From Marsupella aquatica (Eukaryota; Marchantiophyta): 64,000 nucleotides of DNA. This document shows positions 32,886 to 46,018 of the stretch, piece by piece; the stretch's first letter is position 1; each line of letters opens with the position of its first letter. The DNA lies in assembly GCA_973895155.1 (NCBI GenBank), contig OZ316892.1, positions 27,776,001 to 27,840,000 of the forward strand, read 5' to 3'. Made by a program: the position numbers and the translations under genes. The notes beneath the pieces were generated by a model. It made no database searches. It saw only the letters and a program-made list of their open reading frames with translations, and had not been told where the DNA came from.

Positions 32886-35800
32886 CAGGGTTGGTAAACC
32901 TGATTAAGCAAAACATCTCCAGGAGAGGGTCTATTAAGAAAATCCCTCTAAAGAAGAAGAGAATCATTCCAGAAGCCGAGATTCATTCAACTCCAAAAGA
33001 TCTTGGCAGTGACCACCAACATATTTTTTTGGGTTCGTTGTAGGCCTGTGGACTTGGAAATTAAGAAGCCTTCTTGCACCTGGGTCAAGGGAAATATTGA
33101 CTTCGTTATCACAGTCTTGATGACAGCTTGTTTCAACCCCTCAGAGGATGGGTTTTATGGCATTATGGATTGTGATTGAGGCTGTGGGATCTTGAGTACA
33201 AAGATGTTGTGCAAAATCTTGCGTTCTTTGAGTTTTTTAGGAACCGACTTGTTTGACTCTGCTGCAAATGAAAACGACAAGCCATTTCCTTTCAACAGGT
33301 TGAATCAAATACCATTTTGCAGGTGGAAGTGCTTGTCTCATGTTCAAGATGAGGTGATCACTTGCTCAAATGGGCAGTGGATGTGGTTGGTGACCTCTTG
33401 TCATACGTCGATCAGACCATAGGGGAACGTTCAGGCTGTCTGATCAATCACCTGCTCAGCAACAGAAATGATAACTATGCAATCATTAGTCAAATTTCAT
33501 AAACAGCTTCCTGGACTATTTCACCATGACAAAAACATTGTTATGGATGGCTGGCTGCTCAAGATGTGGTGTTTGGCATGGCTGGCCCACAGTGGTATAT
33601 GCGCGTTGTGCATGGTGTCTATAATTGCATGTGGGTAGTCAATCTTGAAACTAGAGTTTTCAACAATTATCATATTATGCTGCAGGTGAAACTCAATTAG
33701 AACAGTACGTAGTCCAAACACCCACACTCACTACAACATATAAAGTAATGGTCACTGTCAACCCCAACACCGTCATTTCAAAGTCATGGAATCGAAGCTA
33801 CTGTAGTAACATTCAACATCAAATCAACGCTCAAACTGTTTTGACAGCCATTACACAGATATAATCTTGCAATGCACTTGGTTGTCGTGACCGGCACTAT
33901 TGTTAGCAAGGTCACAGACAGATTTGTCGCAGCACAAGCTTTGAGGTCCTTCTCCTTCTTCTCAAAGTTCTTTAATAATGAGACTCCATGCATGGTAGAT
34001 AAGTGTTCATTAGAGGTTTTTGCAGCAACTCCAACACCAGGCCCTCCATCAAACAAAGAAAACTTTGACACATGGTCACTAGAAGCTTTTGTACCAACTC
34101 CAACACTTAGACCTTTTGTTACAGAAAGAAGTCAGGCACCAAGAAACTTGTACTCCCATTTGATGTATAACAAGGGAGGCACAGTTGTGGATATATGTAC
34201 ATGGTTGTTATAATGATTGAGCTCTCTTGATGGAAAGCTAGATTTACATTGCCAGTGAATATTCCTATCTGAACAACCCCCAAATTAAAGAATTCAATCA
34301 GGTAACCCAATTCAAATGCCCAGTAAACTCAAGCACTGATGGGGGCACTGATTCACAAAGGTTTAGACTACTAACAGTACCCCATAAGGAGGATTGGAAG
34401 TTGGAAATTAGCAACTCCTCTGGTACCCTTGTTTGAACAATATTGCCAACAAGCAACGCTATTATTCCAATGTTTATTGTAGATCCCATGGTCCAAATGT
34501 TTCCTAGAGCAAAAGGGAGGATCCTGAAGTAAGTGGTGGTCTCCAGAGAGGAGCTGGAAGTTTCATCATGATAAACTTTGCAATGATCATTAGGATGCCA
34601 CCACCTAGACATGGTGTATGACCTTTGAAGTACTTTAGTAAGGACACCTTGTTGGATCCTTTCTTACATTGTAATTTCAGCTTTAGAATACTTTGCCACT
34701 AAAGATGTTTTAATTGACAATAAGCCACGGTTTTTATTGTATTAATAGAAATTTCACGGTTTCGTATATGGATGACAAGTTCACCAAGGTAACAAGTGGA
34801 GCTACATATGGAAAACATTTTTTGTAAATACAAAAAATAGTGACAGTATTATAAATTCAAACATCTTTAGTGGCAATGTAGCTGATTGTAATTTACCAAG
34901 GTGGGAGGTCCACCTAACACAATGGCTAAAGGCCATTTAATCCGGACCTTGTTCATTGATGAGGAGGAGAATCAGCTCAAAACAAATGACCCTGTACAAT
35001 CTTTCTCATTACATAAACTCACCATGCAATCTGGATGGAATGAAAAACATAGTCACTGATTATCATTGGGAAGGTGTGTCTAGCTGATACCACAGTTTCT
35101 GAGTGTCTTTAAGTAACTACAGTAGCATGGCAAAAAAATGACGGAATGTACAGTTTTCTTGGTGATCCAAGCAATCTAAACCATGATTAAAGATCACTAA
35201 TAGGTCATACACTTCACTTTGCATAACAAATGGGATCTGTTGATGCTTTCTTTTTCCAATTCTAGGTGGCATATGATAGGGCCCACTTTATGCTGATGTG
35301 AAGAGCACTTCTGTCCTCAGATTTAGACCTTGTCTTGAGATGGTATGAAGAAAATTTCCTGAAGGCAAGCCTGAGTTTTAGGAAGCAATAGTGAACTTTT
35401 CAAGCACAGTTTGGAAAAGCATCTCCAAATGATCGAACCCTTACTGTTGACCGAACCCAATAACTAAAATGCAAAAAGTCATCTAAGTCATTCACTAACT
35501 CAATCAGATTTTCAGGCTCTGGGTTTTTTATTACTTGATTTTTAGTTGGTAGACAATATACAGTTCTGAATTTGTATTGTTTTTGTTGGTGGGTATTCTA
35601 GATTTTAAACTTCAGTGGTGTGAAGATGATTTCCAGTGTGGAGGAAGATCGCACAAGAAGGTTGGGGCTGAATTTCTTTTGACCGTGACACCTGTATTTT
35701 CAAACAATGAACAGGGAGCAAACCCCAACAGGACCATGTCCTTGGGACGAACTCCACCAGGAGGACAACTAAGTGCAGTAGTCTACAGTAGCCATTTTTT

Positions 35801-36149
35801 GTGGGCAAAAATTTGCCAAAAACTTACCTAGAAAAGGGACTGGCCGATGATACTTGGGCTAAATTCTGGAAAAAATGGCAGCGGTTCGCCACATCAGGAT
35901 CAAGGGCTGGCACCATTCGCCAGGAAACCCTAGGCAAGATAAGGGTTGTTCACCTGATTACTACTAATTACCATGCAAAGTATATAGTCGCCAGTCGCTA
36001 ACAATGAGCTAACAAAGTTTTTCCAATAATGAGCTAGGGGAGCCAAGAAGTTTTCCCAAGAACTTAATTTCTCAGTTTCTATTAAAGAGAGCAGCTGGTC
36101 AAGTTACCATTCGCCACCTGAAAGCACTCTTAAACTTTGTGTAAATTTA
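32886..36149. other. Intergenic stretch, no gene recognised
   Basis: Moderately AT-rich. Only short frames are present and no transposon ends or protein motifs could be recognised. Confidence 0.45.
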
Positions 36150-36465
36150 TTCTCAACCAAAGGCTATTAGCCAGTTTGCAAAACACATGCAATAGCCAAC
36201 TATCCTCATTCACACTAGGGAGCCACCTTGGCTAGGGTAAACTTTGACATTAAACTTTGAAATTAGCCACTGAATTTACTCTTAAACCAGAGACTATTAG
36301 CGAACCAACCCAAAACACATCCACTAGCCAACTGTCCTCTTCCCCATTAGGGAGCCACCTGGCTAATTTGCCAATTTGCTGCAACCCAAAACACATGCAG
36401 TAGCCAACTTTACTCACTCCATAGGGCCAGTAGGGAGCCACCTGGCTAATTTTTCAAATACAGAA
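36150..36465 (+). repeat. Degenerate repeat with TAGGGAGCCACCTGGCTA
   Basis: Three diverged units contain AACACATGCA.TAGCCAACT.TCCTC followed by TAGGGAGCCACC.TGGCTA, at about 36180, 36310 and 36390. Confidence 0.75.
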
Positions 36466-37548
36466 AAAACAAAGGCTGGCCTACGGGAGCTTGAGTGGTC
36501 CATTGGAGCACCTTGGAAAGCGTAGTGGTCCAGGGGAGTTGAGGTGGTCTACGGGAGCTTGTGTTAGGTCGACCCGACGTCGTACCCTTCTACAGTAGTA
36601 CGATAAGGTGCGAGTCCGCGAGAAACGGAGGACAGTGCACAATTTTCCTTTCGAGCGAAGACGAAGAGAAAAAATGGTTGCGGAGGTTTCCGCCATGGAA
36701 GTGTGGCGCACGCGAGGGAGCGCAATGGCGAAGCTTCGAGAATCGGGAGCGATTACAGCCTCCGCCAGCTCGGGCGAAGTTGTTCCGGTCCGAAAACCCC
36801 GAAAACGCTGCAATCGGGGAGCCCGGGGCCGTCTGAAGGGCAGAAAGGAGGGTGAAGTGACCTGAATGGGGAAAGGAAATCGGAGCGCAAGGAAATCGGA
36901 GCACTGAGAGAGACTGACCAAGGAATCCGGAAGATTGATGGCTGATTGGGCCATCATGGGGACGAGTGGCTCACTACTGACACTGCGCGTCTATTGCGAC
37001 ATTTCGAAATGTCGGTCACAGTGGGATCTGGCCTGGACGTGCGCGTTGGGCGATGGCGGCATGGAGTGGCCAAACGAAAAGGAGTTGGTGATGAATTGCT
37101 GGCGTGGACCGCAGTTTGGTGGCGGATGATTCGGATACAGCTTGCAACCCTGGTACTGTACTAACTTTGCGTCGCGGAAGGAGAGAAGAGCAGGCCGAAA
37201 TGCTCAATTTCATTTTAAAAGTGGTCTGTTCTTCAGGGTTGGCTGCCCCCGTGGATTCGGATGGCCAGAGTGGAACAGAGGGGACAGAGCTTCTACGAGA
37301 GGCGAGATTTAGTGCTGCCTGTCATCCTCGCGAGGAGGCAGTAGTAGAGCCCCCGTCACGATGTCATTCATTGGACTCGGACAAGTTCGAATTGTTACGA
37401 CAGGAGAGCGAGGGAGGGAGAGAGCGAGGGAGCTGCCTCTCATCCTCGACAGGCAGTAGTGGAGTCCCGGTTTCGATCAGTGTCCTCCTCATTTGGAGTC
37501 ATATCGATCGAACAGATCTCGATCTAGATCTGACAGCAGCCCCCGACC
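36466..37548 (+). other. 5' flank of the COBRA-like gene
   Basis: GC-rich sequence without a convincing gene. The last few hundred bases, with purine-rich GAGGGAGGGAGAGAGCGAGGGAG near 37410, are probably promoter and 5' UTR of the COBRA-like gene. Confidence 0.4.
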
Positions 37549-39908
37549 ATGGATGGGATTCGTAAGAGCAGAGGAGTGGCAGGGAAGACTTTGCGGTTCA
37601 GATATCTGCTTCTGATATACTTTAGCTGTCAGCTGGCCGTCGGGGTGAGGGCTCTAAACGCCATCGGAGTCAAGCCTCCTAAAAGCACAACCCCGCATCC
37701 CAAAGCTATAGGATCTAACAAAACAGCTACTAGCGGATTTCAGGCCGCAGAGGACCATTGCGTGGGGGTCTTCTTGGGATACACAGTCGCGAAGCCGGTG
37801 AAAATCCCCCCTTACTCTCCGAATAACTTGACGAATCAGCCTTACAGCTTTCACAGCACGGTGTCCATAATCAACCTTGGGTACGACAAGTTGGACGTTT
37901 GGGAGTTGTCCATAGATTTCCAGCATCGTGAGATCATTGCTGAAGCGGCTGGAGTGTTATTTCTGAACGCGGATACTCTTCCAGGCCTTGAGACCAGCAA
38001 TGATACAAGAATCGTTGGAACCACAACGCCCAACTTGTTGACTTCCATTGACACTGCCCATGACCTGAGTCTCATTTCCACAAAGTTCGACATTGTTGGA
38101 ACTGAGTTCGGGATAAATGGATCTGGGAATCCTTTGCCGAAGAATCTGACGTTGGTCAATAAAGGCTACAAGTGTGTGGCCAACAAATCAGGTGAGCTCC
38201 ATTTAACGTTTGGGTTTTCCAAGTTTGGCACTAAGGTGAAAATGCTGAAATTCATTGTAAATCCTGTTGTATGTTCGTATTTTCTTGTTTATAGTGAACT
38301 CAGTCTTAGTCAGAGAGAGAATGAGAGAGATGTTTGCATAGACGTTTAGGGTAGATCTCTCCTTGTGGGTAGTTCACCAGGACGTGTTAGACTTGAAGCA
38401 TCGAAGCAATATGCCTAATGGAATGCGTGTATTGTACTGACAATTGGTTGATTTGGCTGTCCTTGTGTGCAGCGGCTGTCCCTAAAAATAACATGTGGGT
38501 TTGTTGTACTGAGAATACAACCGCAATCAACAACACACAGACCTTCAAGGCACGGCAGGGAGGGGATATCATCATGAGTTATGATATAATTTCGGCGTTT
38601 GCTAGCAGTTACACTGCTCGAGTCAGCATTAGAATGAATGATCCGATTGGAAGGCTCGACCATTGGAGTCTAACTTGGCTCTGGAAGGGAGGGGAGTTGA
38701 TTAAGTCCATGTTGGGAGGACAGGTTCAGGGAGCGAACGAGCAGGACTTATGTGTGTTTGGTCTTGCAGCTGTACAGCATCCGGGTGAGGATTTTTCGAC
38801 TTATCAGAGCTGCTCTCCAAAGCCTGTCATTATCGACCTCGATCAGTATCAGGCTAACGTTCCATCTGTGGCCATCCCATACTGTTGCCGGAATGGGACT
38901 CTGCTACCTGATCTTATTGATCCCAGTAAGAGCAGGTCGGACTTTGAGCTCACGGTGATCAAGCTTGTTCCTCACAATACACTAGATGATATTACTCCTC
39001 CAGTTGACTGGCAGATTGAGGGATACACATGCAGCCAACCTGTGCGGGTGTCTCCTGCTGAACTTGAACCTTCGGCTCTTCATTCATCGTCTGCTGTAGC
39101 AAGTTGGCAGGTGGTCTGCAACGCGACGCTGGAGCCTAAGACCGCTCCCAAGAAATGCTGTGTCTCCTTCTCGACTTACTACAATGACTCGCTCATTCCA
39201 TGCCCCACTTGTTCTTGTGGATGCACACCTCATACGTTACCTTGGAATCTGGACACTTGCAACCCTTCGATTGATGCAATGTTGTTGCCTTACCAAGCTG
39301 TTCTCCTTCCTCCATCTAACAGAACAGCTCTGGCAAGGCAGCTGGCTATCAATCACCATCGTCCATTGCCCAGCATTCTTCCATGCCCGGACAACTGCGG
39401 CGTGACCATAAATTGGCATTTATACTCAGATTATACGAATGGTTGGAGTGCTCGCATGACTCTGTTCAACTGGGACGATCAACCGGTCGTCAATTGGTCT
39501 TCTGCAATTCAATTGCCTGCTGCCTTGCCAGGTTTTCAGGATGCGTATTCTTTTAATAATACGAAGGTTCCACTGGCAGATATCAAGGAATTCCGCGAAT
39601 TCAACAATACTTTGTTTTTGCAGGGCCGGAACGACTACTTCAATAACTACTTGATCGGTAAGGATAGCTCGGACAATCCTGGAAAGTTACAATCCGTCCT
39701 GTCATTTGACAAGAGAAAAACGCCTGGTATTAAAATTGTCAAAGGCGATGGTTTCCCGACGAAGGTGTGGTTCAATGGAGAAGAATGTCGAATCCCAGAT
39801 TATTTCCCCACTGCGAGTGGGTGGCGGCTTGTACCTACGTTTCAATTTTCCGTTGTTATGGCAGTAACGATTTATCTGATGGCCGGAGAAACTATTAGAT
39901 TTCCTTGA
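37549..39908 (+). CDS. COBRA-like protein (long form, COBL7-11 group)
   Basis: Two exons, 37549-38191 and 38473-39908, joined in phase 1 (TCAG/GTGAGC; GTGCAG/CG), giving about 692 residues. COBRA-like proteins are GPI-anchored extracellular plant proteins that influence cellulose microfibril orientation and wall growth. A signal peptide covers about residues 1-36 (basic start, then RYLLLIYFSCQLAVG). The long N-terminal region before the COBRA domain, and the overall length, mark the COBL7-11 group. The hallmark cysteine cluster CCVSFSTYYND..PCPTCSCGC lies near residues 440-465. Earlier conserved parts include VSIRMNDPIGRLDHWSLTWLW and PYCCRNGTLLPDL. Many N-glycosylation sequons are present. 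The C-terminus is hydrophobic (TFQFSVVMAVTIYLMAG), fitting GPI attachment. Specific paralogue not assigned. Confidence 0.93.
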
Positions 39909-41589
39909 TCTGAATTCCGACCTGTACATCACAGGAGCACACGATCCACATCTGCAGAATAAAAGCAGATTAGGGCCCATAGTTTTGTACAATGGTAGCT
40001 ACATTAGTTTATAAATAATGTCGGCTTATCGTTGGAGTAAGGTTCCACCACCTTCATCCACAAGGTAGTGAGAGGTCTATTGATCTTGTGGCTGGAGTCA
40101 TGACGCCTTGATTAGTTGGCCAAAGTAAGTTTTGGCCGTAGGCTTTGTTTTCATAGTACCCTGATTGGTGCACCAAATAGTGGGCAGAAGTGCTCCTTTT
40201 GCACATGTGAGCTCCTTCTGGCATCCCAAATTAGTGGGAGCTGGAATTACAGCACTGATTGGATGAAGAATTTCTCATTTTAAAGCTACATGATTCTCTC
40301 ACGATAGAAGTGGATGTGGAGTGAATATTACCTGTTTTTCTTTTGGAATCGGTGAGGCTGTCGGTTGGATCCTTAAGACTTCACATATTTCTTCACTCCT
40401 GGGCAGGCTGGGCATTGCAATGTAAGTCTGACTTAACTGTATGCAGTAGAATGCGATGAAGGCATCAACTAAGGGCGACACAGTCCGCCATAGCATATAT
40501 TGTTGAAGTGGTTTAGATACTATCAAGCAATTGAGAGTTCTCAGATAATGAGATGAATCTGTGCAAAGTCATCGATGAAGAGGACGGATTTTGTCCGATG
40601 ATCTTTACTCTGAGCCTTTTGAAGAAGTCGCTAGGACCAATCAGGCAGGATCAGATCTGGAGGCTCGATACTGGCCCGATCCCAGGCCCAATTTTTTGCC
40701 TACCGGAGCTTGTTTGCATGCGAAAATGCAGCCGAGGGCAAGTTCGGCCTGAGGGGCCTTTTCAGTTTGATTTTTGTCGAAGAAAAATGGTCAATGATGT
40801 CAGCCACGGATGATATACCAAGGTTGATGCACACTCAAATGGCAATGCAGATGGGGGGATGATATGTGGATATCATAAAGGTATGTGTACATTATTCATA
40901 TCTCAAGACCAATGCTGTTTGTATCAGGGGTTGTCAAGTAGAGAGAGTTGGCTTTTGAAAATACCTTTTAAGTGCAGCTCGTTTCTCTGTGCCGTATTGA
41001 TATCTAGTATGGTTACAGAGTCAGATTTGAACGTCCTCTAAAACTTGTTTTCGAAAATTGTCCGCACCAGTAGGTGTCTACTGTTCTACTGCTCAGTTCT
41101 CACCTTGTTGCATGAAGTTTCTTTCTCTGACCTTTGTATCGATTGTTAACGTCAATGTTGTTGCAACCTGCAGGCTTTTGGTGCTGACAAGGTTGGGCTT
41201 GAGCTGGTCCAAGATGAGTGCCCTTAAAATGTCATGCTTTGTTTTATGAATACTCTCCGTGCTTTCTGAGAAATAGTACCAATTGCAGTGTGGAGGAAAA
41301 GCGTTTCAATGAAGAGCTGGCGGAAATTCCTGCAGAGAATACTGGAGGTCTTCTGTACATGCACCTAATGGTTTCCTTTGCGTTTAGATGAGAACTTCGG
41401 CTTCTATTCTGGGAGATTGTTTGGTTCGATCTCTTGTATATGACGCAAGCAAGCAGGGAGCCAAAGTGGCTGCACGAATGCTGATTTAGCTAGACAATAT
41501 GTTGTAGGCTGGCTTGGTCCCAATTTCCAAGCATTTCTTGGCCTTCCTTCTTCAGCACATGTCAAGGTCGTCTTACACTTCGGAATCCT
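39909..41589. other. Intergenic stretch, no gene recognised
   Basis: 39909-40300 is likely the 3' UTR and flank of the COBRA-like gene. The remainder has only short open frames without domains. Confidence 0.45.
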
Positions 41590-43035
41590 TGTGACTTCAA
41601 AATCTTGGCAGGATAGAAGTGAGGTTCTCATATATACACAGCGGTTGCCCATCGACAAGAACTCCTTTCTCTGATGCTGGACATATATGAGAACTCCAGC
41701 TTCCGTCCTGGGGTATTGTTTGATTCCATCTGGCGAAAACTGGGCACTCAACTTCCAGATTATCATAGGAGTTCTTGTGACTAAAAAATATTCTCAGAAT
41801 AGAAGCGAGGTTCTGGTATATACACAGCTGTTGCTCATGGATGAGAACTTCTCCGTGATGTTGCTGTACATATATCAGGACTCCAGCTTCCGTCCTGGGG
41901 GATTTTTGGATGATTCGGCCAAAAGATGAGCACTCAACATCCAGATGATCATCGGAATTCTTTTTTGAGTTTACTATCTTCTCAGGATAGAAGCTTCGAT
42001 CTGGCGAAAAATGGGCAATCAACTTCCAGATTATCGTAGGAGTTCTTGTGACTGGAAAAATCTTCTCAGAATAGAAGCGAGGTTCTGGTATATATACAGC
42101 TGTTGCCCATGGATGAGAACTTCTCTGTGATGTTGCTGTATATATATTAGGACTCCAGCTTCCGTCCTGGGGGATTGTTGGATGATTCTTCCAAAAGACG
42201 AGCACTCAACATCCAGATAATCATCGGAATCTTTTTTGAGTTTACTATCTTCTCAGGATAGAAGCTTCGATCTAGCGAAAAATGGGCAATCAACTTCCAG
42301 ATTATCGTAGGAGTTCTTGTGACTGGAAAAATCTTCTCAGAGTAGAAGCGAGGTTCTGGTATATATACAGCTGTTGCCCATGGATGAGAACTTCTCTGTG
42401 ATGTTGCTGTACATATATTAGGACTCCAGCTTCCGTCCTGGGGGATTTTTGGATGATTCGGCGAAAAACGAGCACTCAACATCCAGATGATCATCTGAAT
42501 CCTTTTTTGAGTTTACTATCTTCTCAGGATAGAAGCGAAGATCTGGTGTAGACACAGCGGCTGCCCATAGATGAGAACTCCTCAGTGATGCTGCTGTACA
42601 TTTTCAGATCTCCAGATTCCGTCCTGGGAGATTGTTTGAGTCGATCTGGTGAAAACTGAACACTCAACATCCAGATGATCATCACCGGAATCCTTGTGAC
42701 TTCAAAATCTTCTCAGGATAGAAGCTAGGTTCTCATATATATACAGTGGTTGCACGTGGGTAAGACCGTCTCTGTGATGTTACTGTATGTATATCAGAAC
42801 TCCAGCTTCCTTCCTGGGGGATTGTTTAGTTCGAGTTGGCGAAAAATGAACACTCCACATCCAGATGATCATCGGAATTCTTGTGACTTCAAAATCTTCT
42901 CAGAAGGGAAGCGAGGTTCTGGTATATACGCAGCTGTTGCCAGTAGGTGAGAACTCCTTTCTATGATGTTATATCAGAACTCCAGCTTCGGTCCTGGGGG
43001 ATTGTTTGATTTGATCTGGTGAAAAACAAACACTC
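41590..43035 (+). repeat. Tandem array, 190-270-bp units with CTCCAGCTTCCGTCCTGGGGGATT
   Basis: The word CTCCAGCTTCCGTCCTGGGG occurs near 41696, 41881, 42153 and 42425, and with small changes near 42603, 42798 and 42981. Units also share TCTTCTCAGGATAGAAGC, GGTTCTGGTATATA.ACAGCTGTTGCCCATGGATGAGAACT and ATCCAGATGATCATCGGAATTC. Open frames on the minus strand (for instance 42205-41597) are repeat translations and have no known domain. Confidence 0.92.
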
Positions 43036-44980
43036 AAAATCCAGATTATCAGCGAAGAAACGGGTCGACTACAAGGAAGAGGGGAGTGTTGTAAGAGTCA
43101 CGAATATCAAACGAGCACAAGGGTGTAAGGAATGTAATTGGAGGCAAGTCTTTTTTTGGCCTTGAAAGAATTGGAGGCAAGTCTTGACAGGGCCAAGGAG
43201 CTAGCTATCGAATCATGTATCTTTTGAGCTATGTGGTGATGAAATCCTAAGGATACGAGAGATTTGCCAGCCACCAGACCTATGTACTAAATTCGAGTTC
43301 AATGCCTTGATAGATTCCTAGCATGTACACCATAAGAGTGGTTGAGACGACAGTGCAGGGCGAGTTTTTTGGTGCACACATTAATGTCTATGTGCAGGCT
43401 CCTAGAAACCATGCTCTGAGCTTGCACTTATCAGTATGCAGTACCTAATAAGTGCAGGGACTTAAAGTTTATGAACCTTTGAGTATGTGAATGACTACAG
43501 AGTAGTTCGAGTACTTATAGACTCACTAAGCTGGAGGTTCATGCACAATATCTTGCCCTCTCAATCATTCAAATCTCAATCTCAATAATACTAAAATAAG
43601 ATTTGGATGGATGCAAACTGGTGAGTTCAGAATCATAACATATTTTGGGGACAATTGAGATTAAATAAATATATTGCCACTCTAAGAAGGGCAATGATTT
43701 GAGTTTTGAGGGGTTACTATTGTACACAATGCAATCATTAAGGCCCTAACACATTCAGAGACCTAATTTAGGTATGTATTTTACTATTTTTTAGAAGTGT
43801 AGAAGAGAAGCTTCATAATTCCCCAATCCAATTTGGAATGCACATTCTTCTCCCAAAAAGCTTTAAAATCAAAAAGAGAGAATTCAAGGCATTATTACAT
43901 TCTGATTTTACCCATGACACCCTCTGCCCATGTATATATACAATAACCTCTCTCTAAGTGCACAATTGCAAGAGGAAGCCTCTGATGTGCACTTAATGAT
44001 AGTTTTCAAATTTTATTTGCATTTATTGATAAGAGTACATGGTTACAGTATAGTGCCTTGACATGCAATGGGCTCTCTGTCAGGTGGCACACTTGTGGTT
44101 TCCTTCCTAAACTGGACATCCCTGTCCTAAAAAGTGCAATTTTACTCCGCCATTCAATCACTTACTCTTGTTAATAATTGTAAAAGGAGGAAATTGTGTG
44201 CAAAAAACCCACAGTGAGGGTTTTATTCAAAGAGGTTCCTCCTACCAATGTATTATGGGTAACTAAAACTCCTCAAACCTTCAGCACTCACTTTAGTGGC
44301 ATTATATCAAACAATGCCTTGTAAATGGGACATTACTATACAGTCTCCCTTGTCTAAGTGCAGGCTCCCGGGAAAACACCCCAAGCCTGCACTTATCCAT
44401 GTTATGCACTATGCCATAAGTAGATGGGCATCATTTATGCACTTCTCCTTAGGTGCATGTTGCACTTTCCAATAAGTGCTTGTGAAATCACTTATGCATT
44501 GTTGCAAGTGTCTTGTCAGATTCTATGCATGGGACTCTTCATACCCTAAATCCTCACTGCACAATTCAACTGGATAAGTGCATGGAACTACCATGTGTAG
44601 TTGTCCACTACATTTCTAGCATATGTGTTGCAGTAATTGATTAATGCAAGTGAACACTTATGTATTTGTTGTTTAGCACTTACAAACCGTGCATTTATTT
44701 GGGGAATTTACAAAAAAGAATGGTCTCATATTAGGGGACTACATGACCTACATGCAGTTTACCCATGAAATGCACTTATACACACAGCACTTATCCACAA
44801 TAGACTGTATTGAAAGAATGCACTGGTGGGAGGAAAGGAAGAAAGAAAGAAGGGGGACACAGGGAAAAAGGGAACAAAGGACACCTTGCAAGCGTCCAGG
44901 TTTTTCTGCACGTATGGATTGTGCACTTAGAGAGAGGTCACTCAGTACGGCGTTTAGGGTTCCTGCGTGTAGGGTTGTTA
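43036..44980. other. Intergenic stretch dense in AAGTGCA/TGCACTT words
   Basis: No gene is recognised. From about 43370 to 44790 the hexamer AAGTGC or its complement recurs many times with irregular spacing. A GAAAGAAAGAAG purine tract lies near 44836. Confidence 0.5.
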
Positions 44981-44982
44981 CG

Positions 44983-45378
44983 AAGAAACACTATCTTGTT
45001 CGCCCTCGATCACCAATTTTTGCGGAGGAACACGAATTTGTTTTTCTGGGCGATCGCTTGCTTTGCTCTGCAATTCTGGTGACAGCTTTGAACGCCGTTG
45101 TGCGGAACCTGTTTTCTCCGAGAGAGCCCTCGATTTGCGTCGCTGGGTAATTTGGTTAGAGCTTGGAAGATCATTTGCGCGGAACGTGTTTTCTCTGAGA
45201 GCTCTCGATTTGCGTCGCTGGGGAATTTGGTTAGAGCTTTGAAGATCGTTTGTGCGGAGCGTGGAGGAACATTGGAAGAGGGTCGTTCGCCAGGGTTATG
45301 GCAGCAGCCGAGCAGCAGCAGCAGCAGCAACTAGAGGCACAGGCAGCTGAGCTCCAGAAACTGCAGAAAGACTGCTAA
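44983..45378 (+). pseudogene. Truncated duplicate of the prefoldin 6 promoter, leader and first codons
   Basis: It matches 45405-45735 across the leader (CTTGTTCGCCCTC.ATC, TTTTGCGGAGGAACAC, CGCTTGCTTTGCTCTG) and the coding start. The ATG at 45298 opens MAAAEQQQQQQLEAQAAELQ and stops at TAA 45378 after 26 codons, because the sequence diverges at GACTGCTAAG where the intact gene has GACATCGGTAAG. The copy also contains an internal 78-bp duplication (about 45098-45250, GAACGTGTTTTCTC...TTGGTTAGAGCTT). It can encode only a short coiled-coil peptide. Confidence 0.88.
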
Positions 45379-45652
45379 GAACCACCAGAGGATTGTTACA
45401 GGGAAACCCTAACTTGTTCGCCCTCCATCGCCCTCTGACCCGTCTTTTGCGGAGGAACGCAATTGTGTTTTTTCTGGGAGATAGCTTGCTTTGCTGTGAA
45501 ATTTTGGTGAAAGCTTTGAACGGAATCGTGCGGAACGTGTTTTCTCTGGGAGAGCTCTCCGCCTTGCTTTTGGTGGGGAATTTGGTTAAAGCTTTGAAGG
45601 GCGTTTGTGCGGATCGTGGAGGAAAATTGTAAGAGGGTCAACCGCCAGAGTT

Positions 45653-46018
45653 ATGGCAGCAGTCAAGCAGCAGCAGCGGCAGCAACTAGAGACACAGGCA
45701 GCTGCGCTCCAGAAACTCCAGAAAGACATCGGTAAGAACCACCAGGTGAGGCGGCAGTACACCATCCAGCATGGGGAGAACGAGATGGTTCTGAAAGAGC
45801 TCGAGTTACTTGACGAAGAAGCGAACGTGTTTAAGCTCATTGGACCCGTTTTGGTGAAGCAAGATCTCGTGGAGGCCAGGACCAACGTCAAGAAAAGAAT
45901 TGAGTACATGGTGGCGGAGCTTAAGCGGTTAGACGGGGCATTGAAGAATTTAGAAGAACAGTCGAATTCGAAGAGAGAAGAGGTCATCAAGCTGCAGCAA
46001 CGAGCGTCCACAAACTGA
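45653..46018 (+). CDS. PFD6: Prefoldin subunit 6 (beta-type)
   Basis: A single exon of 121 residues from ATG 45653. Prefoldin is a hexamer that hands unfolded actin and tubulin to the CCT chaperonin; subunit 6 is one of its beta-type chains. The N-terminal coiled coil (KQQQRQQLETQAAALQKLQ) leads into the conserved beta-hairpin region ELELLDEEANVFKLIGPVLV, then KQDLVEARTNVKKRIEYMVA, and the second coiled coil to EEVIKLQQRAS. Length and motifs are those of the family. The frame is open upstream to 45605 without an ATG. A GGTAAG within codon 25 reads through as coding. The absence of introns is unusual for a plant copy and could indicate a retrocopy, though the reading frame is intact. Confidence 0.93.
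   Translation: MAAVKQQQRQQLETQAAALQKLQKDIGKNHQVRRQYTIQHGENEMVLKELELLDEEANVFKLIGPVLVKQDLVEARTNVKKRIEYMVAELKRLDGALKNLEEQSNSKREEVIKLQQRASTN

Noticed and set aside
41597-42494. 202- and 115-codon minus-strand frames with repeated CIYQNL/NLEVECP-like words
   Set aside because: They lie wholly inside the tandem array and repeat with its units. There are no family motifs.
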